Assembly: GCA_038727705.1 (NCBI GenBank)
Contig: JAVYVJ010000001.1
Location: forward strand, 669,924 to 733,923
Origin: Zestosphaera sp.
GTDB taxonomy: Archaea; Thermoproteota; Thermoprotei_A; Sulfolobales; NBVN01
Direction of reading: 5' to 3'
DNA length: 64,000 bases
Under the pieces are notes generated by a model that did not search any database, was not told the DNA's origin, and saw only the letters and a list, made by a program, of their open reading frames with translations. Below are positions 54,172 to 63,066 of this stretch, piece by piece. Position 1 is the stretch's first letter; every line of letters starts with the position of its first letter. A program made the position numbers and the translations under genes.

Positions 54172-54852
54172 ATGAATGAATTTCCAGGGTTGCTGGGCCT
54201 GCTAGTGTCTTGGGCGTTGGCAGACTCTGTAGATCCATGCATCTTCGTCCTGTTTGTCTCCATACTAACGTCGGCTTCATTGATAGGTGTAAAACACGTT
54301 GCTAAGGTAGGCGTTTCATTCATCGCCGCAACGTTTGCAGGATACATGATTTTCGGGTTCTTGCTGAGGATCTTGGCAAGCGGGCTGCCCAGATGGTTAA
54401 TGGCTTCAGTGATGATATTCTACGGTCTAGCTTCCTTACTTAGTCTCGCCAGAGGTAGGAAGTCCGATGGGAACCAGCTCATCTGCAGGGAGGACGAATT
54501 ACCCTGTAGGATAGCTAGCATGCTCGGTCTCAACAAAATCCTTAGGGCTGAAGTTCTCTCAACAGCCGTCTTAGGACTTATAGTGTCGTTCACGCTGCTC
54601 CCCTGTAGTGCAGGGCTCTACATACTCTACAACGTCATCATGTCCCAGTACGGGTTTCTGACTTGGTTACCTCTCACGATGCTGTATGTCGCTATATTTG
54701 AATCTCCTCTAGTCCTGGTGCTTCTAGTGTTCGTCGGTGTGTCTAGAGTGAGAAGCGTACATGAAGTCTTACTGAGTAGAGAAAGGCCAATTAGGGCTTT
54801 AGGGGCTTTAATGATGATAGTGATCTCGTTCTACCTGTTCTTAACACCCTGA
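54172..54852 (+). CDS. ccdA: CcdA/DsbD-like transmembrane thiol carrier
   Basis: 226 residues, six membrane segments. One redox cysteine in each half: C23 (SVDPCIFVLF) and C145 (LLPCSAGLY), the pattern of CcdA/ScsB-type electron carriers that move reducing power across the membrane. Two additional cysteines, C105 and C112, lie in the central loop, which is unusual. Divergent from the thioredoxin-like gene with a 63-base spacer, suggesting a functional pair. Confidence 0.85.
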   Translation: MNEFPGLLGLLVSWALADSVDPCIFVLFVSILTSASLIGVKHVAKVGVSFIAATFAGYMIFGFLLRILASGLPRWLMASVMIFYGLASLLSLARGRKSDGNQLICREDELPCRIASMLGLNKILRAEVLSTAVLGLIVSFTLLPCSAGLYILYNVIMSQYGFLTWLPLTMLYVAIFESPLVLVLLVFVGVSRVRSVHEVLLSRERPIRALGALMMIVISFYLFLTP

Positions 54853-54927
54853 AGTAGGATCTCAACCCGATTCCCAACTGATCTTGAAGGCCTTGTCTTT
54901 ATATAGATTAGCTCTCACTATATTATT

Positions 54928-55290
54928 GTGGTGTTAATTTTGGCAGGGGTTGGAGAGGAGATAAGTGAGGAGGAGAAGATATGGGGTTTCATTGCTTGGC
55001 TACTCTCAATAATAGGTGCTGTACTGGCCTTAGTTCTGAAGCCCAACTACAAGTACGTTAAGTATTGGGCTTACTTGTCGATCTCCTTCTTCATAATAAT
55101 CATAGTCGCTTCCATAGTAACGAGGATTTTAAGCTTCATACCGATTATTGGATGGCTCATAAACGCGTTGGTGGGGCTGGCCTTACTGATACTGTGGGTC
55201 TTAGGTTTGATTAAGTCATTAGGTAGGGAGTACTGGAAGCCTCCAGTCATATATGAACTTGCTAGGGCATTAGGCATCGAGAGAATCTAG
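54928..55290 (+). CDS. small DUF4870-like membrane protein
   Basis: About 116-120 residues with an acidic N-terminus (EEISEEEKIW) then three or four membrane segments: GFIAWLLSIIGAVLALVL, YLSISFFIIIIVASIVTRIL, and a long C-terminal one. This matches the Tic20/DUF4870 pattern, of unknown function. A TTTATATAG box at 54898 is 25-30 bases before the GTG at 54928; the TTG at 54940 with GGTG six bases upstream is an alternative start. Confidence 0.65.
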   Translation: MVLILAGVGEEISEEEKIWGFIAWLLSIIGAVLALVLKPNYKYVKYWAYLSISFFIIIIVASIVTRILSFIPIIGWLINALVGLALLILWVLGLIKSLGREYWKPPVIYELARALGIERI

Positions 55291-55361
55291 GTAAGGTTTC
55301 TAGTGGCCGGGCCATCAAACAAGATTCCGATAAATTGCGGGGTTGAACCTCTCGACGTGGG

Positions 55362-56948
55362 TCAGAGGGATCTATAGTATGCCATTTCCCTACTTAACTC
55401 ATAACACTTAAGTGTCTGCGCCACAGTGTTGTGGATCCGGAAATTCTCATCTACCCGCCTAACGCAGTTATCCCTTACCTTGTGACCTGCTGAGGGGTCC
55501 GCCTTAAGAGCCTCTACAAGTTGCTTGAAGGTAATGCGCTCAAGCCCTCTACCCTCTTCACTAAAGAGGGTCATGTAGGCAACGTTCTGCAACGCTTCAC
55601 CTAACTCTTCCTCGCTACCCGGCGTCACTTTAACGCCGCATCCCTCCTTACTGAACCTTACATCTTCGACTATCTCACTTAAACCGCCCACATCACTCAC
55701 CACCGGCGGCGTTCCGACCGCCATAGCTTCAATCGCCACTATGCCGAAGGGTTCGTAGACTGATGGAACTGCGAACGCATTAGCGACGTAGTGCAATAAC
55801 TTGTACAATTGGTGTTCTATTCTCTCAGTGACCAGGACCGCTCTACCGTCTAGATCCTCGAGTAGCTGCCGCAAGAGGTCTTCATAGTCGACATCGCCGA
55901 CCGGAATACCTAGTAAGATCAGTCTCAGGCCGTCTGAGATTTTCCTGAAGCTTCTGAGTAGATGCTCGAAGCCTTTCTGCGGTGTTAACCTCCCGGTACT
56001 GAGGACCAGTGCCTCCCCCTCTGAGAGCCGTCCTACATGCTTGTGCCTTTCAATCACCTCCTTGCACAGAGTCCATCTCAATTTATCCCTGCCGCTATAT
56101 CTATACCTAGTTATAGCATAGTTTACGACCTCATTCAATGACCAGTCAGTCGAGTTATATATGACGCAGGTCTTAGGTTTAAGCCACTCGCCGTATCTCC
56201 TCAACAACTCACTAACCATGCTATGGCTAACTGAGGCAATCCCATCAGCTTCCACCACGGCCAGTGCCTCTAGGTTACCGCCCGCCGAATTCCACAGATC
56301 GTAGGTATTCTCTAGCCTATGGCAACAGACTCTCCAGACTCTGTGTTGTTCTGACGGGAGGGCGCACCATTCTGGGGATAGGTAGTGCCATGAAAACCTG
56401 GGCGATCCCGGCAGATGCACTTGGTGTAGATATGGGAGGGCCAACCCATTCAACTCTGCCTCTATCTTAAGCGACATAGCGGCTAGCGCGGTGTGCCAGT
56501 CATTACTATGCACTACATCGGGGAATCCGATAGCCTTAGTCAGGCATGAGACAGCCCTACTGAGTAGACACGCCTTTTCCTCCACCCTTCCATATATGTA
56601 TGGGTCATCGAGTATTACTGAAGTTCTTGAATCGCCTCCCCTGACCAAGACTACCTTAAGTTTATCCCCAAGCCTCAGCAGGTTGAATTTAATTCTGTAG
56701 GGATAATGCGAACCGTCCACACCCACGCGAAGCCCGTTGCAATCAACTCCTTCCATCTCGGATCCTGCCTCTACACCATGCGATGGCATGATTACCGTGA
56801 CGTCAAAACCCAAGGAGCTTAATCCCTCCGAGATATTCTTGACGGCCTCCCCCAAACCACCTAATTTCTTAATCCCTGCATACTCGAATGTCAGGACCCA
56901 CACCTTCCTAATCTCCGGCGGCGCGATCAGCAAGCGACTCCCTCTCAC
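55362..56948 (-). CDS. glgA: glycogen/starch synthase, GT5 family
   Basis: 528 residues. N-terminal donor/acceptor loop KKLGGLGEAVKNISEGL (the KxGGL motif), VVHSNDWHTALAAM, and C-terminal nucleotide domain STGRLTPQKGFEHLL, PSVYEPFGIVAIEAMAVGTP with the E-x7-E catalytic pair. Uses ADP- or UDP-glucose to extend alpha-1,4-glucan. Starts with GTG overlapping the stop of the sugar nucleotidyltransferase gene (GTGA), so the two are coupled. Confidence 0.9.
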   Translation of the reverse strand: MRGSRLLIAPPEIRKVWVLTFEYAGIKKLGGLGEAVKNISEGLSSLGFDVTVIMPSHGVEAGSEMEGVDCNGLRVGVDGSHYPYRIKFNLLRLGDKLKVVLVRGGDSRTSVILDDPYIYGRVEEKACLLSRAVSCLTKAIGFPDVVHSNDWHTALAAMSLKIEAELNGLALPYLHQVHLPGSPRFSWHYLSPEWCALPSEQHRVWRVCCHRLENTYDLWNSAGGNLEALAVVEADGIASVSHSMVSELLRRYGEWLKPKTCVIYNSTDWSLNEVVNYAITRYRYSGRDKLRWTLCKEVIERHKHVGRLSEGEALVLSTGRLTPQKGFEHLLRSFRKISDGLRLILLGIPVGDVDYEDLLRQLLEDLDGRAVLVTERIEHQLYKLLHYVANAFAVPSVYEPFGIVAIEAMAVGTPPVVSDVGGLSEIVEDVRFSKEGCGVKVTPGSEEELGEALQNVAYMTLFSEEGRGLERITFKQLVEALKADPSAGHKVRDNCVRRVDENFRIHNTVAQTLKCYELSREMAYYRSL

Positions 56949-58195
56949 CGTTGTTGATGATAGTGGGGTTTGACCTCATAGTTCTCTATTGACGCGTTGC
57001 TGGGGACATGCTCATGAGGCCATACTCTAACGTTGACGAGCTTGACGTTATTCCCGATCACCACATCATCGCCGATTACGCTGTTTAACACTACACTGTT
57101 ATCGCCTATCGCGGCATGCCTGCCTACTATCGAGTCAACCACTCTAACCCTCTCCCCTACATTAACCCTATCCATGATTGTCGACCTGATTACCTCACAC
57201 CTATTACCTACGATCACGTAATTGTCTATAGTTGAGTCCTCCACAATACATCTGCTCCCTATACTCACGTGCCTTCCTATCAAAGCCCTGCCGACGAAAA
57301 TCAGATCACCGTTACTAACCCTCCTTTCTATCTCCTTATGTAGTCTGAGGGAGGTTTGTGACTTACCCATGCCTAGAACCTCCTTCGTTATTTCCTTGGC
57401 CTCAAGATCCTCTGAACTCATGTTGTAGAGAAGGTATATCATAGCTTTTAGGTACCTGTCCGGAGATCCCACATCAAACCAATATCCGCCCATCACGTAT
57501 CCGTGTATTGGATACCCAAGCTCTATGAGCTTGGGTATCACGTCGTTGCCGAAATCCATCCTACCTTCCTTAAGCATCCTGAGCCCCTCACCTTCCCTGA
57601 AGAAGTCAAGTATTTCCGGGCTCACTACGTAGATACCTGTGTTCGCGAGCCTGCTTGGAGCCTCTTCAGGCCTTGGCTTTTCGATGAACTTGCGTATTCT
57701 TCCTCTATCATCGACCTCGGCAACGCCGAATCCTTGGACGTCGTCAACCTCTTTGAGGACTATACTCATGAAGGCGTTGTTCCTAATGTGAGCCCAGAAC
57801 ACTTCCTGGATATCTAAATCAAATAAGTTGTCACCCTGAATTATAGCGACAGGTTCTCTAATATCGTAATACTCCATAACTAACCTTACGGCATCAGCGT
57901 TTCCTAGAGTGTCGTATCTCGGCATGTACCTGATTCTCAAGTCCTCCTTGAGTCCGTACCTCTCTCTAAACCAATAGCCCTCCCTGAAGTAGTCGAATAG
58001 ATCCCTGTAGTTATGATATCCCCTGACACCCAGATACACTTCCCTGATGCCGGATTTAGCCAGCCTAAGAAGAGCTAGCTCTAGTAGAGGCTTGTTGAGG
58101 AACCTAACCATACTCTTAGAGGTTTCTATTGTCAGAGGTCTTAATCTAACAGCCTCGCCTCCTATGGGTATGACTGTGATTCTTAATCCAGACAA
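56945..58195 (-). CDS. sugar-phosphate nucleotidyltransferase with hexapeptide-repeat domain
   Basis: 416 residues. N-terminal GT-A fold with GGEAVRLRPLTIETSKSMV (a GGxxxRLxPLT motif in which the usual third Gly of the loop is changed), IIQGDNLFDLD (metal Asp) and KFIEKPRPEEAP. The C-terminal third is a left-handed beta helix with Ile/Val-Gly repeats (IGRHVSIGSRCIVEDSTIDN). It probably makes the ADP- or UDP-glucose used by the downstream glycogen synthase. TTG start at 58195. Confidence 0.85.
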   Translation of the reverse strand: MSGLRITVIPIGGEAVRLRPLTIETSKSMVRFLNKPLLELALLRLAKSGIREVYLGVRGYHNYRDLFDYFREGYWFRERYGLKEDLRIRYMPRYDTLGNADAVRLVMEYYDIREPVAIIQGDNLFDLDIQEVFWAHIRNNAFMSIVLKEVDDVQGFGVAEVDDRGRIRKFIEKPRPEEAPSRLANTGIYVVSPEILDFFREGEGLRMLKEGRMDFGNDVIPKLIELGYPIHGYVMGGYWFDVGSPDRYLKAMIYLLYNMSSEDLEAKEITKEVLGMGKSQTSLRLHKEIERRVSNGDLIFVGRALIGRHVSIGSRCIVEDSTIDNYVIVGNRCEVIRSTIMDRVNVGERVRVVDSIVGRHAAIGDNSVVLNSVIGDDVVIGNNVKLVNVRVWPHEHVPSNASIENYEVKPHYHQQR

Positions 58196-58376
58196 TCGAA
58201 ACCCCTAATATACCTTACAACACTTGCTAAATTAAATTAGGCGGCGACTATGGCTGAACCTCTGTACCTCAATAAACAGGTCCGAGGAGGGTTACTAATG
58301 ACACGTAGCTAGACAACTCCCCATGACGTCCAGGCGATAGAAGCGATTTCATGGCTAGTTACGTTTATATGCGTTG

Positions 58377-58384
58377 TTTTATAT
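58377..58384 (+). promoter_or_regulatory. TATA box of the AAA+ ATPase gene
   Basis: TTTTATAT about 23 bases before the ATG at 58403. With the usual 25-base spacing the transcript starts at the ATG, so the message should be leaderless. Confidence 0.55.
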
Positions 58385-58402
58385 CCTACAATTGGGTTAG
58401 AG

Positions 58403-59833
58403 ATGAGCAGGAAGCTCAGAGACGCTAAAGTGCTTTGGAGCAATCTATACAGGGACGTCAAGAACCTCTTTGTAGCATATGCCCCCTACAGGGAGTCCTA
58501 CGTGTCATATAGGTTGCTGGCGACGCTCAGCAAGCACTACAACTATCTAGAGAACATAGATAACCTGGACTTCGCCTACTATCTGAAGATTAGATCTAGA
58601 GTTCCTGTCAGGGACGGAGATATTTCATTTTCCCTGATCCCCCTCTCACTCAACGTCTTCTCTAAGATAGTGTCTAGGAGGAAGTTCTACGGAATTCTGG
58701 GGTTGGTTTTGGGTGGTTTTAGGAGAGCTGAAATGCTGTCGGCATCCATCACTACGGCGGAGGGCAAGGATTTGGAGGGTTTAAGACCTGTGATCATTCT
58801 AGTATCTCCCGACGAGGATGACGAAAAAATCAAGAGCAGGATATCCGAGGTGGTGACGGGTTTCTGGGTTAGATTGGTGGATGACTTGAGAAAACAGAGG
58901 GTCGACATAACGCCTTATGAAATTCTCCCACCACTCTCAGTAATATCTCTGAGATCAGTGGAACATAACGAACTCAGAGTCATCGTCAGCGACGGTAATG
59001 AGTACAGGGATATAAGAATACCTATTAGGAAGCCCTCCTGGACCATGAGCGATCTACCCCAGAAGCTCATCGATGAGATCAACGTGGTATTGGTTAACCC
59101 TATATTTAAGGAGCTACCGTTCTCAGTGAGAGGCGCCTTCATAACAGGACCCCCAGGGGTTGGTAAAACAGTGATGGCTGAAGCTCTCGCTTCGGCGTTG
59201 AATCTGAACGTTATAGAGTTAAGACCTCAGAGCTACAGGTCTATGTGGTACGGAGCTACTGAGAAGGCTCTCAACGCGATCTTCCAGCAAATCTTCAAGC
59301 AAAGAGGTAAGGTCGCCTTGGTAATAGATGATGCGGAGTTCATATCGTCAAGAAAGTATACAATTCATGAAGCGCATATAAGTGAGATCTCAACGATCCT
59401 GTATCACCTCCAGAGACCCGAGAGACCCTTCACTATACTCACTGCAAACAACCCCGACCTGATAGATCCAGCGCTCCTCAGACCCGGCAGGATAGACATT
59501 GCGATAATCCTAGGTTACCCGGATAAGGAAATGAGGAGAAAGGCTATTCTGAACAACGCCAGGAGGTATTCCATAAAATTCACGGATGACGCAATACCGG
59601 ACAGGATAGTCGAGCTCAGCAAGTGGTTCTCTCTGGCGGAGCTTGATGCGTTACTTAGGTTGTCAGCAAGCAAGGGTGAAGGTACTGTAAGCTCTAACGA
59701 GGTTGAGTGGGCTAAGAAACGGTTCACCATCAGTGTGGATGAGAGGAAATCCATTCAGGAGTACCTGCGGTGGTGGGCCAGGAAATTCCAGGGGATAGTG
59801 ATACCATATCTGCCGATGGATAGCGAAATTTAA
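58403..59833 (+). CDS. AAA+ ATPase with an unrecognised N-terminal domain
   Basis: 476 residues. Residues about 1-235 form a domain I cannot assign. The AAA module has Walker A GPPGVGKT (249-256), a pore-loop-like SMWYGATEKA, Walker B ALVIDDAE and DPALLRPGRIDIAI with the second-region Arg residues, as in Cdc48/proteasome-activator ATPases. In Walker B the usual DE is DD (D309-D310), with a Glu two residues later. A C-terminal WWARKFQ segment follows the lid. Role may be substrate unfolding or membrane-complex remodelling. Alone in its transcription unit. Confidence 0.8.
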   Translation: MSRKLRDAKVLWSNLYRDVKNLFVAYAPYRESYVSYRLLATLSKHYNYLENIDNLDFAYYLKIRSRVPVRDGDISFSLIPLSLNVFSKIVSRRKFYGILGLVLGGFRRAEMLSASITTAEGKDLEGLRPVIILVSPDEDDEKIKSRISEVVTGFWVRLVDDLRKQRVDITPYEILPPLSVISLRSVEHNELRVIVSDGNEYRDIRIPIRKPSWTMSDLPQKLIDEINVVLVNPIFKELPFSVRGAFITGPPGVGKTVMAEALASALNLNVIELRPQSYRSMWYGATEKALNAIFQQIFKQRGKVALVIDDAEFISSRKYTIHEAHISEISTILYHLQRPERPFTILTANNPDLIDPALLRPGRIDIAIILGYPDKEMRRKAILNNARRYSIKFTDDAIPDRIVELSKWFSLAELDALLRLSASKGEGTVSSNEVEWAKKRFTISVDERKSIQEYLRWWARKFQGIVIPYLPMDSEI

Positions 59834-59888
59834 GTAAGGACATGCGCGCCCTTACTGTAGACCCGCATTCTAACCCTAAGAATCAACG

Positions 59889-60443
59889 TTAGCCCCTCAG
59901 GATGCGGTCAGTTATCAAGTATACGGTCCCGTCATGCGCGCTTATGGAAGTCACGCAGTTAGTGAGGTAGCAGTAAGCTACAGCAGCTGCTATTAAAGCG
60001 TCTTCAAGGTGCTTGTTTAACTTGCAAGCCCCATTCAGCCGTATGCCCAGTAGTTTGAGAAGCTCCCTAACGTCCTTAAGTTCAAGTTGCTTCATGACGC
60101 TTCTCGGGTGGGTCTCAATTACAGTAAAGCCTACTTTACTTAGCTCAGACATTATACTATAACCTCTGAGGGTAAGTTGCCTCATCCACCTGAAGTTAGG
60201 CGGAAGCACTCTTAGGCCAGATTTAATCATGAGCCTATCAACCTCCCTCATCAGAGGGTACGCAGTCAAGGGCGCATCTATTGCGATGACGGATTCTGAT
60301 AAGTCGCGAACTGAATTCAGTATCTCTTCGTCAGAACCTAAGCAACTCAGATCGGTGACCTCCCTGCGTGAAGTGTTTACTACTGCGATTCCTGAGCATC
60401 TCTCAGGCTTGGCTGAAAGATCTAAACCTATTGCATGTTTCAT
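59889..60443 (-). CDS. DUF429 RNase H-like fold protein
   Basis: 184 residues. GLDLSAKPERCSGIAV at the N terminus with the first Asp, AIDAPLT in the middle with the second, and EDALIAAAVAYCY at the C terminus with the acidic pair match DUF429/COG2410, predicted RNase H-like nucleases. Its ATG overlaps the PadR stop by one base (TGATG), so it is translated with the regulator. Biological role unknown. Confidence 0.82.
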   Translation of the reverse strand: MKHAIGLDLSAKPERCSGIAVVNTSRREVTDLSCLGSDEEILNSVRDLSESVIAIDAPLTAYPLMREVDRLMIKSGLRVLPPNFRWMRQLTLRGYSIMSELSKVGFTVIETHPRSVMKQLELKDVRELLKLLGIRLNGACKLNKHLEDALIAAAVAYCYLTNCVTSISAHDGTVYLITDRILRG

Positions 60444-60784
60444 CAGTGGATCACTCCAGAGTTGTTGGAGCGAAGAACCTCTTTGAGACGGCTCACTAAG
60501 TCCTCCATGAGTAACACTGCCTCCTCTAACTCCTCAATGCCTTCTCTAGTTGGTCTGTAAATCTTCTCACCTGACACCGTCTCTTCTTTGATTAGCCCGC
60601 TTTTTGCAAGTCTGTAGATAACTGAGTAAAGGGTTATGGTCGTCGGATTAAATCTAAAGAATTCATTTATCAGCTTCTTCACTCGGTAGGCGTATGTAGG
60701 CTCAATCATTAACGATGCTATTACGTAGATCCATAGATTCTCAACAGTCAGTTTCCTCTTGAGGCGGTACAGGGGTTTTGACAA
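60443..60784 (-). CDS. PadR family transcription regulator
   Basis: 113 residues: a PadR winged helix (LWIYVIASLMIEPTYAYRVK, ITLYSVIYRLAKSGLI with the recognition helix, then a wing) and a C-terminal dimerisation helix (EAVLLMEDLVSRLKEVL). The start is the TTG at 60784: a TATA box (TATAAATTAC) lies at 60821-60830 and GGTG at 60795-60798. The open frame runs 55 codons further into the DHH gene but that part is out of promoter range. Target unknown; probably its own operon. Confidence 0.82.
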   Translation of the reverse strand: MSKPLYRLKRKLTVENLWIYVIASLMIEPTYAYRVKKLINEFFRFNPTTITLYSVIYRLAKSGLIKEETVSGEKIYRPTREGIEELEEAVLLMEDLVSRLKEVLRSNNSGVIH

Positions 60785-60842
60785 TCTCTCAACACACCAT
60801 ACATTATTACTAACGAAAGTGTAATTTATAGTCGGGGTTTTG

Positions 60843-61808
60843 CTACCTGCACGTCTGAGCGTTACGTTCTGAGTGCATGGCGTTTGGGATGCAGATATGC
60901 TCAAGCACTTTATCAACACACCACTCAGCGTAGAATTTCTTAAGCCCAATCACGTACATGATCCTCATAATAATGCTTGGTCTTAAACTGGCTCCTGCTG
61001 CCTTCGGGTGACCACCACCCCCCATACGCATAGCTATCTCCCGCACATCTACTTCCCTGGACCTGAGGCTTACGGAACCTCTACGGCATATTACCGCTAC
61101 GTCGGCTTCATACCTAGCGATTAATGTGTTAGCTATATATGACGTTAGGTGCTCTTCCTCGTCTTTTAGATAATACACTATTTTTACTCCATTACATTCC
61201 TTTACATTCGCTTTCTTGAGCGCCTTACTGTACACGTTTAACTCCTTAGTAATAGCTTTCTCCGTAACTTCGAATATCTCATGATCTACGGAGCCGCTGA
61301 ACTGAGCCAGTTTTCTGAGGGCTCTCTCCTTCCAGGCGTTACCCCCTGTGTATCCTACGTATCTAGAGAGGTAGTTGCCCCTCCAGTCATTCATTAGCCA
61401 TAGATCAACAGAACACGCAGTCCTTACCAGGTCGTCGGAATCCTTCACATCAAGGTACTTACTAACGACCCATGCACTACATGCAGTCCTGTCCACATAG
61501 AGATCAACGCCAAGCTTAGTCATGTCTGCAATCCAACTGTCTTCCCACACGTGATGATCAAACCAGTATACCTTACCTCCAGAGACCAGTATCTTCTTAA
61601 CTTGCTCCTTAACCTTATCTAATGTATTGCTGTTTACCCCCAAGTCAGTCACATAAACAGTGCTTCCACCAGGAACCCCAGCCAATTTGCTGTGCAGGTA
61701 GTGTGGCTGAGCAAAATAAACCCTATCTAGACTACCTAGCTTCTTTAATATTAAAGCGCCTGAGGCCAGGCCATCAAGGTCTGTATGAGTTATCAGTACT
61801 GTCCGCAC
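60843..61808 (-). CDS. DHH/DHHA1 family phosphoesterase
   Basis: 321 residues with HTDLDGLASG, VTDLG, YWFDHH (the DHH motif) and the DHHA1 end MGGGGHPKAAGASL. The family cleaves oligoribonucleotides, cyclic dinucleotides or pAp; archaeal members include RecJ-like nucleases and nanoRNases. GTG start, TATA-like CTTATAAAC about 35 bases upstream. Substrate not fixed. Confidence 0.88.
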   Translation of the reverse strand: MRTVLITHTDLDGLASGALILKKLGSLDRVYFAQPHYLHSKLAGVPGGSTVYVTDLGVNSNTLDKVKEQVKKILVSGGKVYWFDHHVWEDSWIADMTKLGVDLYVDRTACSAWVVSKYLDVKDSDDLVRTACSVDLWLMNDWRGNYLSRYVGYTGGNAWKERALRKLAQFSGSVDHEIFEVTEKAITKELNVYSKALKKANVKECNGVKIVYYLKDEEEHLTSYIANTLIARYEADVAVICRRGSVSLRSREVDVREIAMRMGGGGHPKAAGASLRPSIIMRIMYVIGLKKFYAEWCVDKVLEHICIPNAMHSERNAQTCR

Positions 61809-61851
61809 TTCAGCTTACCCTATACTATCGGATCGACGTTTATAAGTGTGA

Positions 61852-63060
61852 TTACCCAGTAGCTCTAGAGACTATGTAGTCGATTGTCCTCCTAATGGTC
61901 TCCATGACCTGCGGTGGTAGTTTGGGCTCCTCTATGCTGAGGAACCCCTTGATTATTGCCGCGCGGGCTTCATCCTCGGAGAATCCCTTACTTAAGAGGT
62001 AGTTAATTAACTCCTCTCCCACCTTACCTATCGCTGCTTCATGCGTTAAGACGGCCTCAGGAGTTGATGAGCTTATCTCAGGCTTTGAGTCTATAATGGC
62101 CTCGCTACTTTCTAGGAGCCCTAAACACTCTATATGCCCTTTCGAAGGTCCCACTCTGCCTTCAATTCTAGACCTAGCGTATATGGTCGAGCTTCCTCTA
62201 CCTAGGTTTCTCGAGATTATCTCTCCCGAAGAATTTCTGCCGTTGAGTGCTATGGCTGACCCAACGTCGTAGACTCCGTTCTTCTCTCCGATTATCACGG
62301 AGTTTAGAGTGGCCCTAGAGTCTTCATGCAAGAGGACAGTCGGGTACGTCTGCAGGGACTCTACTGGAGAGTATATCACGTAGTAGCTGACATACTCTCC
62401 GCCTTCAGAGACCTCTACAGCAGTTCTCGGCCTGACGACCATATCAGGGGCCCATGCGTGTATCATTGCAAACGTCAATTTGCTATTCTTACCTACGTAA
62501 AACTCAGAAACTCCTATGTGGAGGGAGTTGAGGGGTTGGTCAGGCACACCACAGCCCGTGATAAGGTTTAACTCCGCGTTATCATCCACAATCACTATGT
62601 TGTGTATCAGTTGCGCATAATTTCTCCTGGTTATGAAAAGACATGTGTAGATGGGTTCCTTAAGTTTGACTCCCGCAGGAATGTATATGAAGTATCCTGA
62701 CTCCCTCCCGTAGAGGTAGGTAGCGGCCGTGTACTTGTCTCTGTCGGGGCTTACAAGTCGCCAGGAATACTTGCTAGCCCATTCAAGCTTCTTGAGTGCC
62801 TCACTGGTCGGTAACACTATAGCGCCGTGCTTGACGAGCTTCTCACTCATTGCCCTGGCGACGGCGGATTCGTTCACCTGAAGGTATTCAGCCTTCCTGA
62901 AGGTCTCTCTGCCAAGGCCTAATCTGTCTGATATTCTCTCTGTCGTAACATCGCTGAAAGCCCCCGTCTCTGCAGGAGCTATATCGAATCTACTTAGATC
63001 TACATCCGGTCCGTAGGGTGACGGTTTATTGAGCGCCTTAACCACATTCTCTCGGTTCAC
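61852..63060 (-). CDS. sufB: Fe-S cluster assembly scaffold SufB/SufD
   Basis: 402 residues with the right-handed beta-helix core and the C-terminal block SKPEISSSTPEAVLTHEAAI, with the conserved His and Glu used for cluster assembly, then LLSKGFSEDEARAAIIKGFL. GTG start, GGTGAG five bases upstream, six bases after sufC. Archaeal operons often carry one SufB with SufC, giving a SufB-C complex. Cysteines are few, so it could be the SufD-like member. Confidence 0.9.
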   Translation of the reverse strand: MNRENVVKALNKPSPYGPDVDLSRFDIAPAETGAFSDVTTERISDRLGLGRETFRKAEYLQVNESAVARAMSEKLVKHGAIVLPTSEALKKLEWASKYSWRLVSPDRDKYTAATYLYGRESGYFIYIPAGVKLKEPIYTCLFITRRNYAQLIHNIVIVDDNAELNLITGCGVPDQPLNSLHIGVSEFYVGKNSKLTFAMIHAWAPDMVVRPRTAVEVSEGGEYVSYYVIYSPVESLQTYPTVLLHEDSRATLNSVIIGEKNGVYDVGSAIALNGRNSSGEIISRNLGRGSSTIYARSRIEGRVGPSKGHIECLGLLESSEAIIDSKPEISSSTPEAVLTHEAAIGKVGEELINYLLSKGFSEDEARAAIIKGFLSIEEPKLPPQVMETIRRTIDYIVSRATG

Positions 63061-63066
63061 CCTGAC

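Noticed and set aside
57503-57817. A 104-codon plus-strand frame with fairly natural composition.
   Set aside because: It lies wholly antisense to the intact sugar nucleotidyltransferase gene and has no promoter or ribosome site.
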